Assembly (NCBI GenBank): GCA_023897205.1
Contig: JAHWDD010000005.1
Location: 1,488,001 to 1,552,000, forward strand
DNA length: 64,000 bases
Origin: Exophiala sp. HKRS030
Taxonomy: Eukaryota > Ascomycota > Eurotiomycetes > Chaetothyriales > Herpotrichiellaceae
Direction of reading: 5' to 3'
Position numbers and translations under genes: made by a program. Of the stretch, positions 34,979 to 45,530 are shown piece by piece; the stretch's first letter is position 1, and each line of letters begins with the position of its first letter. The notes under the pieces are model-generated. The model was not told where the DNA came from. It was given only the letters and a program-made list of their open reading frames with translations, and did no database searches.

Positions 34979-35527
34979 GTTTGATACGGAGTTCGGTTCC
35001 GCGATCGAGATACGAGAAAGGGCTCCGGGGGAGAGAACCGAAAATGAGCGACAATTGACAAAGATGGTCCTGTCGAGAGAGAGAGGGGGGTTACTGTCGT
35101 GGCGGCAAGTAAGTAATGACTCGAAAGGGGAGAAACCACAAGAGAAGAGGTTCCCAAGATTTGTGACTTATTAGATATGACTGTGATTGGGAATTGGCGC
35201 GCAACCGGAGAGCGAAAAGATGGAGATGGAGATGCACGACAATCAGTTCCGCTTCGCTTCGGCCTTTAGTTCTCACCATTGTCCAAAACTCCGAGCACTA
35301 AATACGTACATTTGTACAAGAGACAAGAGGACTTGGTGTATGGAAACAACAAGAGTCGACAGCAATCATATACGATACAATCTAATATCATATTGTACCT
35401 GAGGTATAATTCATTTACTACTTATCTGCTAGAGCCAACACCATATCAATACTCTCTCCCCTCCATACACCATTACTCACATCCCAAATCGGCGACTTTA
35501 TTATCCACCTGCTGTATTCGCCGGACA
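34979..35527. promoter_or_regulatory. MPC1 upstream region and RIF1 3' flank
   Basis: The 549 bp lie upstream of minus-strand MPC1 and downstream of minus-strand RIF1. GAGAGAGAGGGGGG at about 35076-35090 is the only notable tract. No gene was recognised. Confidence 0.4.
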
Positions 35528-38500
35528 TCAGTTTGCCTTTTGTTGAGTAACCACTTGAGCTTGAAATCGAATCTGAAAGCATAGATCGTCGACCATCCGT
35601 AAATCAACATCACTTGGCTTCGAAGACTTGAGTTGTTCCAGAACGCCTTGTAAGGATGACATGATACTCGGTTCAGTAGACGGCCCAGCGGTATCGTCAA
35701 CCATCTCCGGCAGAGGAGCCACAAGAAGCTCCGATTCCTCTTCAACGATATTGTCCCGCTCAATCCTTTCAACCTCTGGCATTGCCAAGTCATGATCCTC
35801 CCTGCTTTGAGGTTCTTCCGAAACCCCATCTAGTCCCTCCTCTTCTGTCGTCGTTGCCTCCTTTACTTCAGCAACTTGTGATGTAGCGGGATGGACCACG
35901 ACTTCGACATTTGAACGCCGAGACTCTTGTGACCGAGAAAGCCGTGATTTTCTTTTGTTTCTTCCGCGACGAGATTTAGGTGGCGACGCAGATTCGGTAG
36001 GTCGTCTTTCTTCAACAGCGGTAGCTTGAACGTCAGTCTCTGGCTCCAACGAACCCGTAACTTCAATACAGTCCAACAACTCGGCATCATTAGAGTCTGC
36101 ATTTGACGAATCTTGGCTCTCCACCACATCTGAAGATGTTTGAGGCGATGGTTTTGATTTCCTTCTCTTTGACTTTGTGAGAGTATAGTCAACAGTCTTC
36201 CGTTTGCGAGTATTTCGCTGTTTCCTGTTGGAGCTTGTGCTGTCCTCTTCCTGAGCCTCGCTGGGCTCGAAAGGTTCCATAGGACCTACATCGACAACCT
36301 GACTAAGATGTCGATCGAGATCTTGAGAGAGTTGCGATGCACTGAGCATGTCGATGTCGTCGCTGTCTACTCCGCTCTTCACTTGGCCGCCAGCATCCAT
36401 TACTTTACCTTCACCATCGACGTTTATTGGCGTTTCATCAACAGTGGAAGGAGGGTAATTCTGAGAACCGGTGGCTTCAACTAATGCAGTCTTGACAGCG
36501 GGAAGAGGAGCAGGAGACTGGTGAGATATGTTCTTTTTGGCACGTTCGACTGCAGAGTCATCAGTCATCGCATGATCTTCAACGGCATTCGTTGGCCTTT
36601 CGATGACCTCCGGTTGCAATACCAAGTCAATCGCCATGTTTGTTTCTTCTGCGGGAGTCTGCAAGGGGGAACCTTGGTTGTCACCAACTTGTTCGCCCAT
36701 TGAAGGTGGCGATGAAGGTACTTCGATGTCGGTTATATTTTTGGTGGAATGTCGAGCTCGGGGAGTTGGGGAAGCCATGATCTCTGCCTCTTGATCATGG
36801 TTTGCGGGTAGAGTGGGCGTTGTTGGTCGTTCATCCAACGCTGCTGCCTTTCTGGCAAATTCACAATCTCCATAATTCATCGACCGACTCTGTGGTCTAG
36901 GACTGGACCTCAAGTCTGGAAATACCACTGCCGGTTCTGTACGCTGTCTATCGCGAACTTCCTTCTGATGCGCTGTAAGGGATTGAGAATCGTTTTCGGT
37001 ATCTGCAGGTGGTGATGATTCAATCGGAACAAAGTTGATCTGGGAGTCGTCATGTCTTGATCGAGGTCTGGAAGATGGTTTTGTTGGGCTTGACTGTGCC
37101 ATTTCATTCATCGTCCCAACTTGTTGATAGCCCTGGCTACCCAAGATGGGCGATGGACCATAGATAGCTTCCAATCTTCGCGGACTCAGGAAACCATCTC
37201 TTTCTGGGGATCGGCCGGCTGTGGTTCCCGGGGCTCGTGATGGTGAAGGCATGCAATGTCCATCATCCTCCAGATGCCCGTTGCCAGTTGATGACTTAGA
37301 CATAGGGTCTGCGAGGCTGTAGACAGCATCGGAGAGACGCGGTCCGAGAGTGATGTTATCATGCACTGCGAGATATTTGTCCCAGATCACACTAGCTCTT
37401 TCAAGAACAGTATCATTGGTAGTCTCAAAGAAAGCTGCGTAGACTCCGTCCAGTGCGAGAATCTCCGTCGGCGGAATCCTGATGAGGACACTTGCGACAA
37501 ACTTGGCGAGGTTTTGGTACGCTTGTTCCAGGTCAGGCTCCTTGATACTGCCAAAGTAGTGGCTCTCATCTTTCAAAAACACTTCAAGTGTTGGGGCCAG
37601 AGAAGCGCAACTCTGCAAAAGGTCTTGCTCAGAAGTGCTGGTGATGAGACGGATGACGGTGTCAATAATCTCGGCCAACATCTTTTCATGGCGATGCTCT
37701 CCCGAATTGATTTCCTCCGTCGACCATGTGTTGAGCAAGCCCAGAGCTTTGTGATATTGTCCATTCAAAATCTGAAGCGCAAGTTTGGGGGACTGTGTGT
37801 GCAGACGGCTACTCTCATGGTCTTTCACTTTCCTAATCTCGATACCGATGTAAACAAAGATCTCTGAGATAATCGGAGCTCTCCCATGTGCAGGTTGGGG
37901 AGCCTCTAGTGCAGCTAAGAGAGAAGCACAGCCTAACTCCTGAAGGACCCCTCGCGTTATCTGTCGAAGTTGTGCATCAGTCAGTGCATGCTCCAATCCC
38001 TGAGCACATGCTTGTTTATTGCTTTTTTCCGACCACAAGGACGATAGAAACTCAACTACAACAGCAGTAGCTTGCTTGGTTTCAGAAGAAGGCTTGATCT
38101 CCTTGCTGCTCGCCTCGCGAATTGCCTTCAGAAAGTGAGTCCATGCAACAGCAATATATGCTCTGTCCGATTGTCCAGATGCGCCCCAAGAGCTGTATCG
38201 GAAGAGAACGCGAAACATTTCGACGATAGCTGCGCTTCTGGCGCGGACCCACTTGCAGTCGATGGTGGGAAGTTCTTCGGGTTCGACAGGTGTACTTTCG
38301 AGTGCTCGGTTCTCATTCCAGACCTTGGTGCTCTTGCTTGAATTCCATAGTAATGCAATCAAAACTCGACAAGCAAGATCAGGGTTTGCAGTGTTCTTGT
38401 CGAAGAAAGAGCTCTTCATGACTTTGACGATGTATTCGTTCCAGACCCGTGTGTACTGCTTGTGTGTTGCGGCTGGTCGGAATGCATAATATAGGAGGTT

Positions 38501-39934
38501 GCAGTAACTCGATACGGCCGGTGCACGTGTGACCTTGACACCCTTCTCAGCTCCTGATCGCTCTAACTGAACAGCCAAGGGTTTTGCTAGCATCGATGTA
38601 TAAGTGTCAGAGGCTTCGTGAGGTCGAACAACGTAGACAAGTCGGTTCCATGCCAAAATCGACTGCTGTCTGATAGCCGTCTCGCTGCAATTGAAGCACC
38701 GTTGAATGACCTTGAGCCAGTCCTTCATTTCAGCCCAATTGTCAACGCGCGTGTCAAGACCATTGCTCAGTAGAATGACAATGGCCCATATCTGCGGTAC
38801 CTGGGAAACTTCCTCTTTTGTGGATACCATCTTCTCAAGCCTTCGACACATGGCAGAACTAAAGGTTCGTTCTGAGTCGAGCTCTCGTTCTAGAACTGCT
38901 CGTACAGTTGACGCAATTGACGATGAGATAGGAAACACAAGGCAAGCCTTCAAGCCCAAGGACATGGCCTTGTCACGAATGTCCTTCAACGGATTCGTCA
39001 TACCAATCAAAAGTTCCTCAACCCAGAGGTCGGCTTTTGCTTTCATGGCGGCTTTTGCTTGTTCGAGGAGCTTCTGGTAGACAAGTAATCTTTCAGACAC
39101 TATTCCATTGCCTTTGATGTATTCCGGAAGCACTTTCATGGCCTCCAGAAGTCGTGGGACACGGTTGCTCGAGTTGACCAGGCCTGAGCGAAAATCCTGT
39201 GTCGCCAGTAAATGTAGGTAGTGGATGATGACACTTTTCGAAGCGTTATGTTCAGCAATAACTTGGATAGAGCGGTCCAGGATAAAAACTCGATGTTCGT
39301 CGGACAGTAAAGATGCATAGTCCCGGTTCCAGACAAAGATAACAAGGACTTTCAATGCCTGGGTCATGAGATTGGTATCCGCAATCTGAGACTCATTCGG
39401 CTTTGCCTGTCTGAGGAGATCCCGCTTGATGTATTTGAAAATGGTTGTGAGCTTGCTCTTGAGGACTGCTTCCTCTGGGATCTCGTCATACTCTCGGATA
39501 ACCCCGGCCAGCGTCCGGTATGCGTCTACCGAAACTGACCTGTCGTCTTGTGACAGCTGGTTTACAATGCTCTCCATCATTTCGTTCATCGATCGATTTT
39601 CATACGGTCGCACATCCCTCGACTGTAAGATATGCTCTCCGACTGCAGCAGGCTTAAGAATCGACTTGAGGGCACTTTGACATTCGGACGAAGATGGGAT
39701 AGGTTTTGCTCGGGGCAAACTGGAGGGGAGCCGTTGGGGGCCGGGGAGAGATTCGTGGGTGTTCGTCCAGGGGGAGAATTCGACGCGTTTTCGGGACCCA
39801 GAGTTTAATGATGATGGAAAGGATGCAGGAGACTCCGGTGTGCCTGTAGCATTGGCGAGAGATTTGAGTAGGGACGTTTTCCTGCGAGAAGAGGTGGACG
39901 GAGGACTGAGAGGTAGTGCACTGGGCATCGACAT
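35528..39934 (-). CDS. RIF1: Telomere/replication-timing factor Rif1
   Basis: This is a single exon of 1468 residues. The N-terminal 100 residues carry the two protein phosphatase 1 docking motifs of yeast-type Rif1: RVEF at 50-53 and SILK at 91-94. Residues about 110-900 form the Rif1 N-terminal HEAT-like solenoid (VDAYRTLAGVIREYDEIPE, LVIFVWNRDYASLLSD, IYSLADPMSK-like helices). The C-terminal 550 residues are disordered, Ser/Pro/Glu-rich with basic patches (RKQRNTRKRKTVDYTLTKSK, SRRGRNKRKSRLSRS). Rif1 recruits PP1 to counteract DDK at origins and acts at telomeres and in double-strand break repair. It is divergent from RIC8. No intron signals are needed to keep the frame. Confidence 0.88.
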   Translation of the reverse strand: MSMPSALPLSPPSTSSRRKTSLLKSLANATGTPESPASFPSSLNSGSRKRVEFSPWTNTHESLPGPQRLPSSLPRAKPIPSSSECQSALKSILKPAAVGEHILQSRDVRPYENRSMNEMMESIVNQLSQDDRSVSVDAYRTLAGVIREYDEIPEEAVLKSKLTTIFKYIKRDLLRQAKPNESQIADTNLMTQALKVLVIFVWNRDYASLLSDEHRVFILDRSIQVIAEHNASKSVIIHYLHLLATQDFRSGLVNSSNRVPRLLEAMKVLPEYIKGNGIVSERLLVYQKLLEQAKAAMKAKADLWVEELLIGMTNPLKDIRDKAMSLGLKACLVFPISSSIASTVRAVLERELDSERTFSSAMCRRLEKMVSTKEEVSQVPQIWAIVILLSNGLDTRVDNWAEMKDWLKVIQRCFNCSETAIRQQSILAWNRLVYVVRPHEASDTYTSMLAKPLAVQLERSGAEKGVKVTRAPAVSSYCNLLYYAFRPAATHKQYTRVWNEYIVKVMKSSFFDKNTANPDLACRVLIALLWNSSKSTKVWNENRALESTPVEPEELPTIDCKWVRARSAAIVEMFRVLFRYSSWGASGQSDRAYIAVAWTHFLKAIREASSKEIKPSSETKQATAVVVEFLSSLWSEKSNKQACAQGLEHALTDAQLRQITRGVLQELGCASLLAALEAPQPAHGRAPIISEIFVYIGIEIRKVKDHESSRLHTQSPKLALQILNGQYHKALGLLNTWSTEEINSGEHRHEKMLAEIIDTVIRLITSTSEQDLLQSCASLAPTLEVFLKDESHYFGSIKEPDLEQAYQNLAKFVASVLIRIPPTEILALDGVYAAFFETTNDTVLERASVIWDKYLAVHDNITLGPRLSDAVYSLADPMSKSSTGNGHLEDDGHCMPSPSRAPGTTAGRSPERDGFLSPRRLEAIYGPSPILGSQGYQQVGTMNEMAQSSPTKPSSRPRSRHDDSQINFVPIESSPPADTENDSQSLTAHQKEVRDRQRTEPAVVFPDLRSSPRPQSRSMNYGDCEFARKAAALDERPTTPTLPANHDQEAEIMASPTPRARHSTKNITDIEVPSSPPSMGEQVGDNQGSPLQTPAEETNMAIDLVLQPEVIERPTNAVEDHAMTDDSAVERAKKNISHQSPAPLPAVKTALVEATGSQNYPPSTVDETPINVDGEGKVMDAGGQVKSGVDSDDIDMLSASQLSQDLDRHLSQVVDVGPMEPFEPSEAQEEDSTSSNRKQRNTRKRKTVDYTLTKSKRRKSKPSPQTSSDVVESQDSSNADSNDAELLDCIEVTGSLEPETDVQATAVEERRPTESASPPKSRRGRNKRKSRLSRSQESRRSNVEVVVHPATSQVAEVKEATTTEEEGLDGVSEEPQSREDHDLAMPEVERIERDNIVEEESELLVAPLPEMVDDTAGPSTEPSIMSSLQGVLEQLKSSKPSDVDLRMVDDLCFQIRFQAQVVTQQKAN

Positions 39935-40653
39935 GATTGCTGGGAATTGGCAATCACAGGATGGAAGGGAGTCTCGTCATAAGAGAGCAGCGGAGTCTTC
40001 ACGATACCCAAACAACAATCATGAGGCTGCCCGCAGACTCTCGACAGGAATAACGTGAAGATTTGAAGTCTAGGAAGGAAATCGACGACATCCTCGTAGT
40101 GAAAAAGTACGGGGTACTTGGGCCATCAGTCTGGGATATAGAGAATCAGTACGACACGTCCAGCCACTCACTCAACGCGTCTACGCGCGCCGCCTCGTAT
40201 CAGGCGGCGTTCCGGATTTAAGCCGACCAAGCGCGACCTGTCCAAGGATAGACGAGCCACGTCTGACAGTCTGGAGAACGAAGAGCACGTTTGACACCGG
40301 GTACTCGTGCCATATGGCGAGTACAATATAGTATTTGACTGAATTGGTCATATATTCCATGCCTCACGTGTTTGTAATATTTCATATTCTTCAACGCTAC
40401 AGCAACACAATCAGTAATTTGCCGTGCGGTTCAGCCCTTGATGAGCGTTCAAAGGTAAAGATTACTGTCAGACCGATCTATTTCCAAGGGTTTCCAAGTA
40501 TTCCATCCTCATTCCACCTATTCCAACTCTTCCTTGATTGATATACAAAAATAGTGTCTGGATGAAAGTGGAAGTAATCCAAACGACTGTCACCTTCTCA
40601 TAGATGTCAAAGTAAGTCGTCACCGAGCAAGACACCAGCCAACCGACGGTTCA
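39935..40653. promoter_or_regulatory. Divergent promoter region of RIF1 and RIC8
   Basis: The 719 bp lie between divergent genes. A four-codon upstream ORF (ATG TCA AAG TAA, 40604-40615) precedes RIC8 by about 40 bp and overlaps a GTAAGT donor-like site, so it could be a uORF or the end of a leader exon. No other gene was recognised. Confidence 0.45.
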
Positions 40654-42045
40654 ATGCCAAACTCGTCCAGCCGGAACGAAGCCAAGAAACTACTCGCACA
40701 GCTCAGAGATGACTTGGAAGCGAAGGTCTCATCGAATGCGCAACTCCAGGCTGCCCTCGAAGGGCTCAAAGTCTTAGGGAGAGATGCGAGCAACGTTTCT
40801 GCTCTCTACAACGAGAGCGGGGTGAAAATACTGGGATACTACGCATTTGGCGTATACCCTCCAGATATCCGCCAGGAATCCCTCAGATGCATTGCGAATG
40901 CCCTCCTTTTACTCCCAATCACTCGTCAACATTCGATAAGTCTTGAACTGGACAAGAAAGCCACACATGCCCTCGAGGACGCTAGCGTCGATGAAGAATT
41001 TCTTCTTTCTCGGATACTGTTTCTCCTGACGTATGACCCTCGAATCGACCTACGGATACTACTAGACGAGCACAGGCTCGCAGAGAACATCATCAAACTT
41101 CTAAACCGGCATGTTGATCAATCAAACGCAACAACCTCGACAACTAATCCAGACTCTCCCGCACTCCAAGAAACACTGAAGCTTCTCTTCAACGTCACGA
41201 GTGGTGCACCAAGCCACGGACCGTCATTCACCTCAGCCATTCGTCCCCTCTTCCAACTCCTCAAACAACTTCCCCCCTTTTCACCACCATTAAAACCTCC
41301 TACCGGTCTCATTGTCAATGCCCTTGCCAACATTGACTTCGACGAGACCTCGGAACAAGACCCCGACTTTGATTCCGGTTTGGACAAATTGATCAACCTT
41401 CTTTCCGCGGCGGTCACGACATACTCGCCCACCGAGTTAGAAACAAGCGTAGTCCCACTGTTGACAACACTCCGAAACATCAATGTCAAGGCAGGTCCCG
41501 AGGCACGAGCTAAACTCAAGCAACGAATTCTCCCCGATGACAGGGAACGAGATCAACCACTGGGGAAGTCGTCATCCCTAGCATCTCATTTACTCCGGTT
41601 GACGACATCCACTGGATTGACGAACCTATCAGAAGCGATCTCCGGATTGATGTTTGAACTTTCGGACAAAGACGCAAGTCAATACGTCCACAATATCGGT
41701 TATGGCTACGCGGCTGGCTATCTCATGACCCACAAAATTCCCATTCCTGAAAACGTAAAGACGACGACAACACCGCAGCAGGGCGGTAGTATCGGAAGAC
41801 ACGAGGACGGTGAATCGTCCAGGACCGTCCCGGTAAACCCGATAACCGGTCAAAGACTCGACGCAGAGACTCCGGTTCAAGTACCCGAGATGAGTCGAGA
41901 AGAAGCCGAACGCGAAGCCGAGAGACTGTTTGTGCTATTCGAAAGGCTAAAGGCGACTGGTGTCGCCAACGTCACGAACCCAGTGCAACAGGCCATGGAG
42001 GAAGGAAGGTTGCAGGAATTGAGTGATTCGGATGATTCAGATTGA
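40654..42045 (+). CDS. RIC8: Ric8/synembryn, G-alpha guanine-nucleotide exchange factor and chaperone
   Basis: This is a single exon of 463 residues. It reads as a helical armadillo-type protein throughout, with family-typical stretches: RQESLRCIANALLLLPITRQ, LLSRILFLLTYDPRIDLRILLDEHRL, LQETLKLLFNVTSGAP, GLIVNALANIDF, SVVPLLTTLRNINVKAGPEARAKLKQRILPDD (family block), and YVHNIGYGYAAGYLMTHKIPIP. The C-terminus is acidic (SDSDDSD), a likely CK2 site. Ric8 acts in the cytosol to fold G-alpha subunits and promote nucleotide exchange, feeding the cAMP/growth signalling of filamentous fungi. MPNSSSRNEAKKLL is a plausible start. Residue positions were read from the frame only. Confidence 0.88.
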   Translation: MPNSSSRNEAKKLLAQLRDDLEAKVSSNAQLQAALEGLKVLGRDASNVSALYNESGVKILGYYAFGVYPPDIRQESLRCIANALLLLPITRQHSISLELDKKATHALEDASVDEEFLLSRILFLLTYDPRIDLRILLDEHRLAENIIKLLNRHVDQSNATTSTTNPDSPALQETLKLLFNVTSGAPSHGPSFTSAIRPLFQLLKQLPPFSPPLKPPTGLIVNALANIDFDETSEQDPDFDSGLDKLINLLSAAVTTYSPTELETSVVPLLTTLRNINVKAGPEARAKLKQRILPDDRERDQPLGKSSSLASHLLRLTTSTGLTNLSEAISGLMFELSDKDASQYVHNIGYGYAAGYLMTHKIPIPENVKTTTTPQQGGSIGRHEDGESSRTVPVNPITGQRLDAETPVQVPEMSREEAEREAERLFVLFERLKATGVANVTNPVQQAMEEGRLQELSDSDDSD

Positions 42046-42336
42046 GCGTTTGAGCGTCTGAAATGTAACGGCCTTCCCACACACGAAGACTGTAGTTGCT
42101 TCGATTTTATTTAGCCAGCCAACACAACGACCCAGAGTCGGTACCCAGGAAGGGCCGTCTAGTTATACCGTTGTACACTTTGTGCACATAGCCGTTAACA
42201 AGTCTTTATCTCATCACGATTATCAAATGCCTCTATATGAAGCCATCATGGGACACCAATCAAGGCCGGGCTCTCTCCCATTCCCAAGTCGAATGTTTGG
42301 AGGACTCTTTTCATCTCGTGTCTTTGTTTCCAGTTC

Positions 42337-43604
42337 TCATACATCCCCCATCTGTCGTGCCCTATACTCCCAGTACTTTCTCCTGATGGGGTCCCACTTC
42401 TGACCCAGAGCATCCAGACAGGCTTTGCTCTTTTGTGGGTTGCCGTCCTCCTTGTAAATGTCGGCCAACCAGTCGATCGCGTGACTACTCCGGACCTGGT
42501 CGCCCATCAGGTCCGCGTTGCGTCCTCCCACGAACGACTCGCAGTAGACCTGGAAATCTCCGATGGGGACCGCCGCCCTCTTGGCCACGCCCTTGAGGTA
42601 GTTCCACGGGCTCGGGTTCTGAGGGGCCCAGGCGATCCGGTCCTTGGTGTAGTTGACCTCACGCTCGACCACTTCCTCGTCGACCACGAGGGATCCGCTC
42701 GCGAGGACGTCTTTCCTGTTTCCTCCTTGCTCCTCGATGTACCGTAGTTCCTCGGCCCCAAAGACGACAAAGTACCGATGGCTCCAGGCCGAGTTGTTCC
42801 GTACGTCTTGGGCGATCAGGGCGTCGACGGCGTCGAGTTCCACGTCCGTGTTCAGGAGGGGGTCGGGAAAGCGTCGACACAGCCAGGCGCGGTACGTCCA
42901 GACGTGGTAGTTTTTCGAGTCAAAGGACAAAATGTGGGAGAGGAAGCCCGGTTCCGTGTTCGGCATGGTCGGGAGGAGAGACATGAGAAGTTGACGATGG
43001 TGCCTAGATGAGAAAAGGGATAACGTGCCCTTTCGATCAGCCATGGAGTTGACCCAGACTCGTCGTGACGTGTAAACTGCCGTTTATCCTTGCGAATCGG
43101 TGGCTTTTTTGTGTTCTTGTTCGACGAAAGGGGAAAAACCACGCAAAGAGCGATACAGTGACAGAAGAAGGAAGGATTCAGAACTTACCAAATTTGATAA
43201 TTCTTCAATGCCCGCTCACTGATCCCGTCGAGCCACTCGAGTTCAACTTTGACTCCATCCTCGATGGACGTCCCCTCCAAGTCCCACAACACCTTTAGGA
43301 TCTTCGCCCGATAGAGCCAGACGGTGTAATGTGCCGGGTTCATGCCAATGATGTCCTCGGTCAAATCGAGGGCGCGACGACTGAACTCGTTTACCGCCAT
43401 GACGGCACGAAGGTACGACATTGCCTCGCTGTAACGCGGAGAGTACGCTATCGTGGCGAGGGCCGGTCCTGGATCTTTTTGTTGTCCGGGAGGTCCGTCG
43501 ATGAGCGGAATTGGCGAGACGTCCTTCCATTGCGGCGAAACGGCGTAGTATGGTTCTCTTGATTTGGAGGATTTTGACTTGGACTTCGAGGACTTGCCGG
43601 ACAT
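42337..43604 (-). CDS. RAM2: Protein farnesyl/geranylgeranyltransferase type-1 alpha subunit
   Basis: There are two exons, 43189-43604 and 42337-43003, with a 185-nt intron (GTAAGT...ATCTAG) joining LKNYQIW to HHRQLLMSLL. The product is 360 residues. PFTA-type alpha repeats are visible: NPAHYTVWLYRAKIL, NYQIWHHRQLL, NYHVWTYRAWLCRRF, NNSAWSHRYFVVFG and NPSPWNYLKGV, the normal set for the family. The N-terminus is Lys/Ser-rich (MSGKSSKSKSKSSKS). The alpha subunit is shared by FTase and GGTase-I and helps bind FPP/GGPP and the CAAX peptide of Ras/Rho proteins. The ATG at 43628 would add eight residues. The next gene upstream on the same strand is mevalonate kinase. Exon 2 is clearly G+C-rich relative to neighbours. 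Confidence 0.93.
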
Positions 43605-44081
43605 GGCGTTTGCAGTGCAGTCTCTCACAGGATGCGATGATAATCTGCTCGGAAAAGCGAATAGTGCGTGGTCACCAGTTTTGGGCCAGGTTCATGGTCT
43701 TTTCAAGGCGACGGACGGTGCCGATACGAAACCAACATTGATTGTTGGATGGAATTCGCAGTGAAACTAAAAAAAGGGTACGACAGACACCCAGATCGAC
43801 ATTGGTGGAAAACAAATCTTTGAAATCTGTGTGGCGATGGTATGGTATGTAAAGAACAATGGTAACGACTGACATGCTTCAAGCGAGTTATTCGCGATGC
43901 ACGTGACGTATCATTATGATGCCGCTGGATTGCATATAAAACATGTAGACTATCAACACACCAAGCTTTTTGTCGCTTGCCTTCGAAATTACAACGGATC
44001 CGTTTCCATCATTACATCAATCAATGCATGCCGGAGCGCCGCCGCTGATAAAACAACCATGAAAATACCACCACATTACTG
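43605..44081. other. Intergenic: RAM2 upstream region and ERG12 3' flank
   Basis: The 477 bp between two minus-strand genes contain the RAM2 promoter and the ERG12 3' end. No gene or repeat was recognised. Confidence 0.4.
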
Positions 44082-45530
44082 TCAATGCCAAAACTTCCAC
44101 TCGGGCCTCCGCTCGAGGCCACCAACTCCGACTAATTTCTCAATACCCTCTTCCCCCTGGGCATTGAGAAACTTCAGTTGGTCGATTTCATCGCCTCCCT
44201 CTTCTTCTGACCCGTTATGTAATACGGCAGGATAGAGGATACCCACGCCACTCCCACCAAGAGTTGTCGTATATTCTTCAAATCCTGCCTTTTCGAACTT
44301 ATCTTTCAAATCGCGAATAGCTTGCTCGCTGACGCCTCGTTTGAGCAAAGTTATGGCACAACCACCCCCTCCAGCGCCGGTAAGTTTGGTCCAACCAATA
44401 TCTGCATAGTCCACTAACTCGCGGATGTGCTCGAGCTTGGGATGAGAGACGCCCAACGAGACTAGGAGCCCATGATTTATTCTGAAGAGATCACCAAGGT
44501 GCTCGATATTCTGTTCTGACCTCGGGTCAAATCCATCAGATGTGATAAGAGAATGTGCCGACATTGTGACTTCATCGATACTGTCCAGCGTGGCCTCGGT
44601 AACGGCGGGATACTTTTTTCTCATGGTGGCAACCTTGGCCACCTCGGTGGACGTTGAACGGGGTTGCTTTGTGTTGACTAGTAATAGAGGCAGTTCTGGA
44701 AAGTCCTTCAACGGCGTGGCAGATGGAGGCTTTGAGTAGTCAACTCGTCTGAACAGGACGGCCCTGCCTCGAGTCGCAACTGTGTTATCCACCCCACTGG
44801 GATTTCCATGAATGCAAAGCTCTCCAACAAAAGCCCACTTGTTTATTCTTTCCAGTTGTATATCGACTTCTTCTTCTGGTTGATCTTGATGAGGCCCTGA
44901 TAGCACATGTATCTGCTTCAGAAGTGCCGCACTTATGCAAACGCAAATGCTGGCACTGGATCCCAGTCCTGCTCCGATTGGCAACGTCGAGCGGAGGGTG
45001 TATATACAAGCTGGAGCTGTAGGATTGCTCAAACACAGAAACAGGTATAGGAAAGCGGAAGCGGCTGCTTGGTGACGTTTTCTTTTTTCCGAGTTGAGGT
45101 TAGGAGACACCTCTTCAATGTGTGGCTGCATCGCTTCCACGAGCTCAGGATCAAGAGTAGTGATCATGTCATAATATCGAGGTTTTCGAGACGACTTGGA
45201 AAGGATATGCCATGGAAGATCTTCGATATTCCATGTGTGGTCTAGTCCGATATCTGGAAAGACTAGAGTAATTGTGCGTTGAGATTTGGAGAGTGTAGTG
45301 ACCAGGAGGTAGGATCGTAAGGAGACGGCTGCAGCCATTGCGGCCTTGCCGTGTACAACTGCATGCTCGCCAAAGACAATGACCTTTCCAGGGGCGGAGG
45401 TCATGAAAGCTGGAGCCATTGGTGAGGAGGCTTTGCGCGAGGATCGTGAGGAAGGTGAATCTCTGTGGTGGCCATTGGTGCCATTAACGCGACTGGTTCC
45501 GTTCATGATGGTGTCAACACGCTGAACCAT
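44082..45530 (-). CDS. ERG12: Mevalonate kinase
   Basis: This is a single exon of 482 residues. A Ser/Arg-rich N-terminal tail of about 40 residues precedes the GHMP-kinase body. Motifs are SAPGKVIVFGEHAVVHG (45-61), the ATP-binding PIGAGLGSSAS (184-194), HGNPSGVDNT with the catalytic Asp248, and the third motif LTGAGGGGCAITLL near the C-terminus. It phosphorylates mevalonate with ATP in the cytosol/peroxisome, an early step of ergosterol and isoprenoid synthesis, and is subject to farnesyl-pyrophosphate feedback in the family. The N-terminal ATG is at 45530; a second in-frame ATG (residue 9) is possible. It lies upstream of RAM2 on the same strand and is divergent from the glutaryl-CoA dehydrogenase gene. 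Confidence 0.95.
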   Translation of the reverse strand: MVQRVDTIMNGTSRVNGTNGHHRDSPSSRSSRKASSPMAPAFMTSAPGKVIVFGEHAVVHGKAAMAAAVSLRSYLLVTTLSKSQRTITLVFPDIGLDHTWNIEDLPWHILSKSSRKPRYYDMITTLDPELVEAMQPHIEEVSPNLNSEKRKRHQAAASAFLYLFLCLSNPTAPACIYTLRSTLPIGAGLGSSASICVCISAALLKQIHVLSGPHQDQPEEEVDIQLERINKWAFVGELCIHGNPSGVDNTVATRGRAVLFRRVDYSKPPSATPLKDFPELPLLLVNTKQPRSTSTEVAKVATMRKKYPAVTEATLDSIDEVTMSAHSLITSDGFDPRSEQNIEHLGDLFRINHGLLVSLGVSHPKLEHIRELVDYADIGWTKLTGAGGGGCAITLLKRGVSEQAIRDLKDKFEKAGFEEYTTTLGGSGVGILYPAVLHNGSEEEGGDEIDQLKFLNAQGEEGIEKLVGVGGLERRPEWKFWH

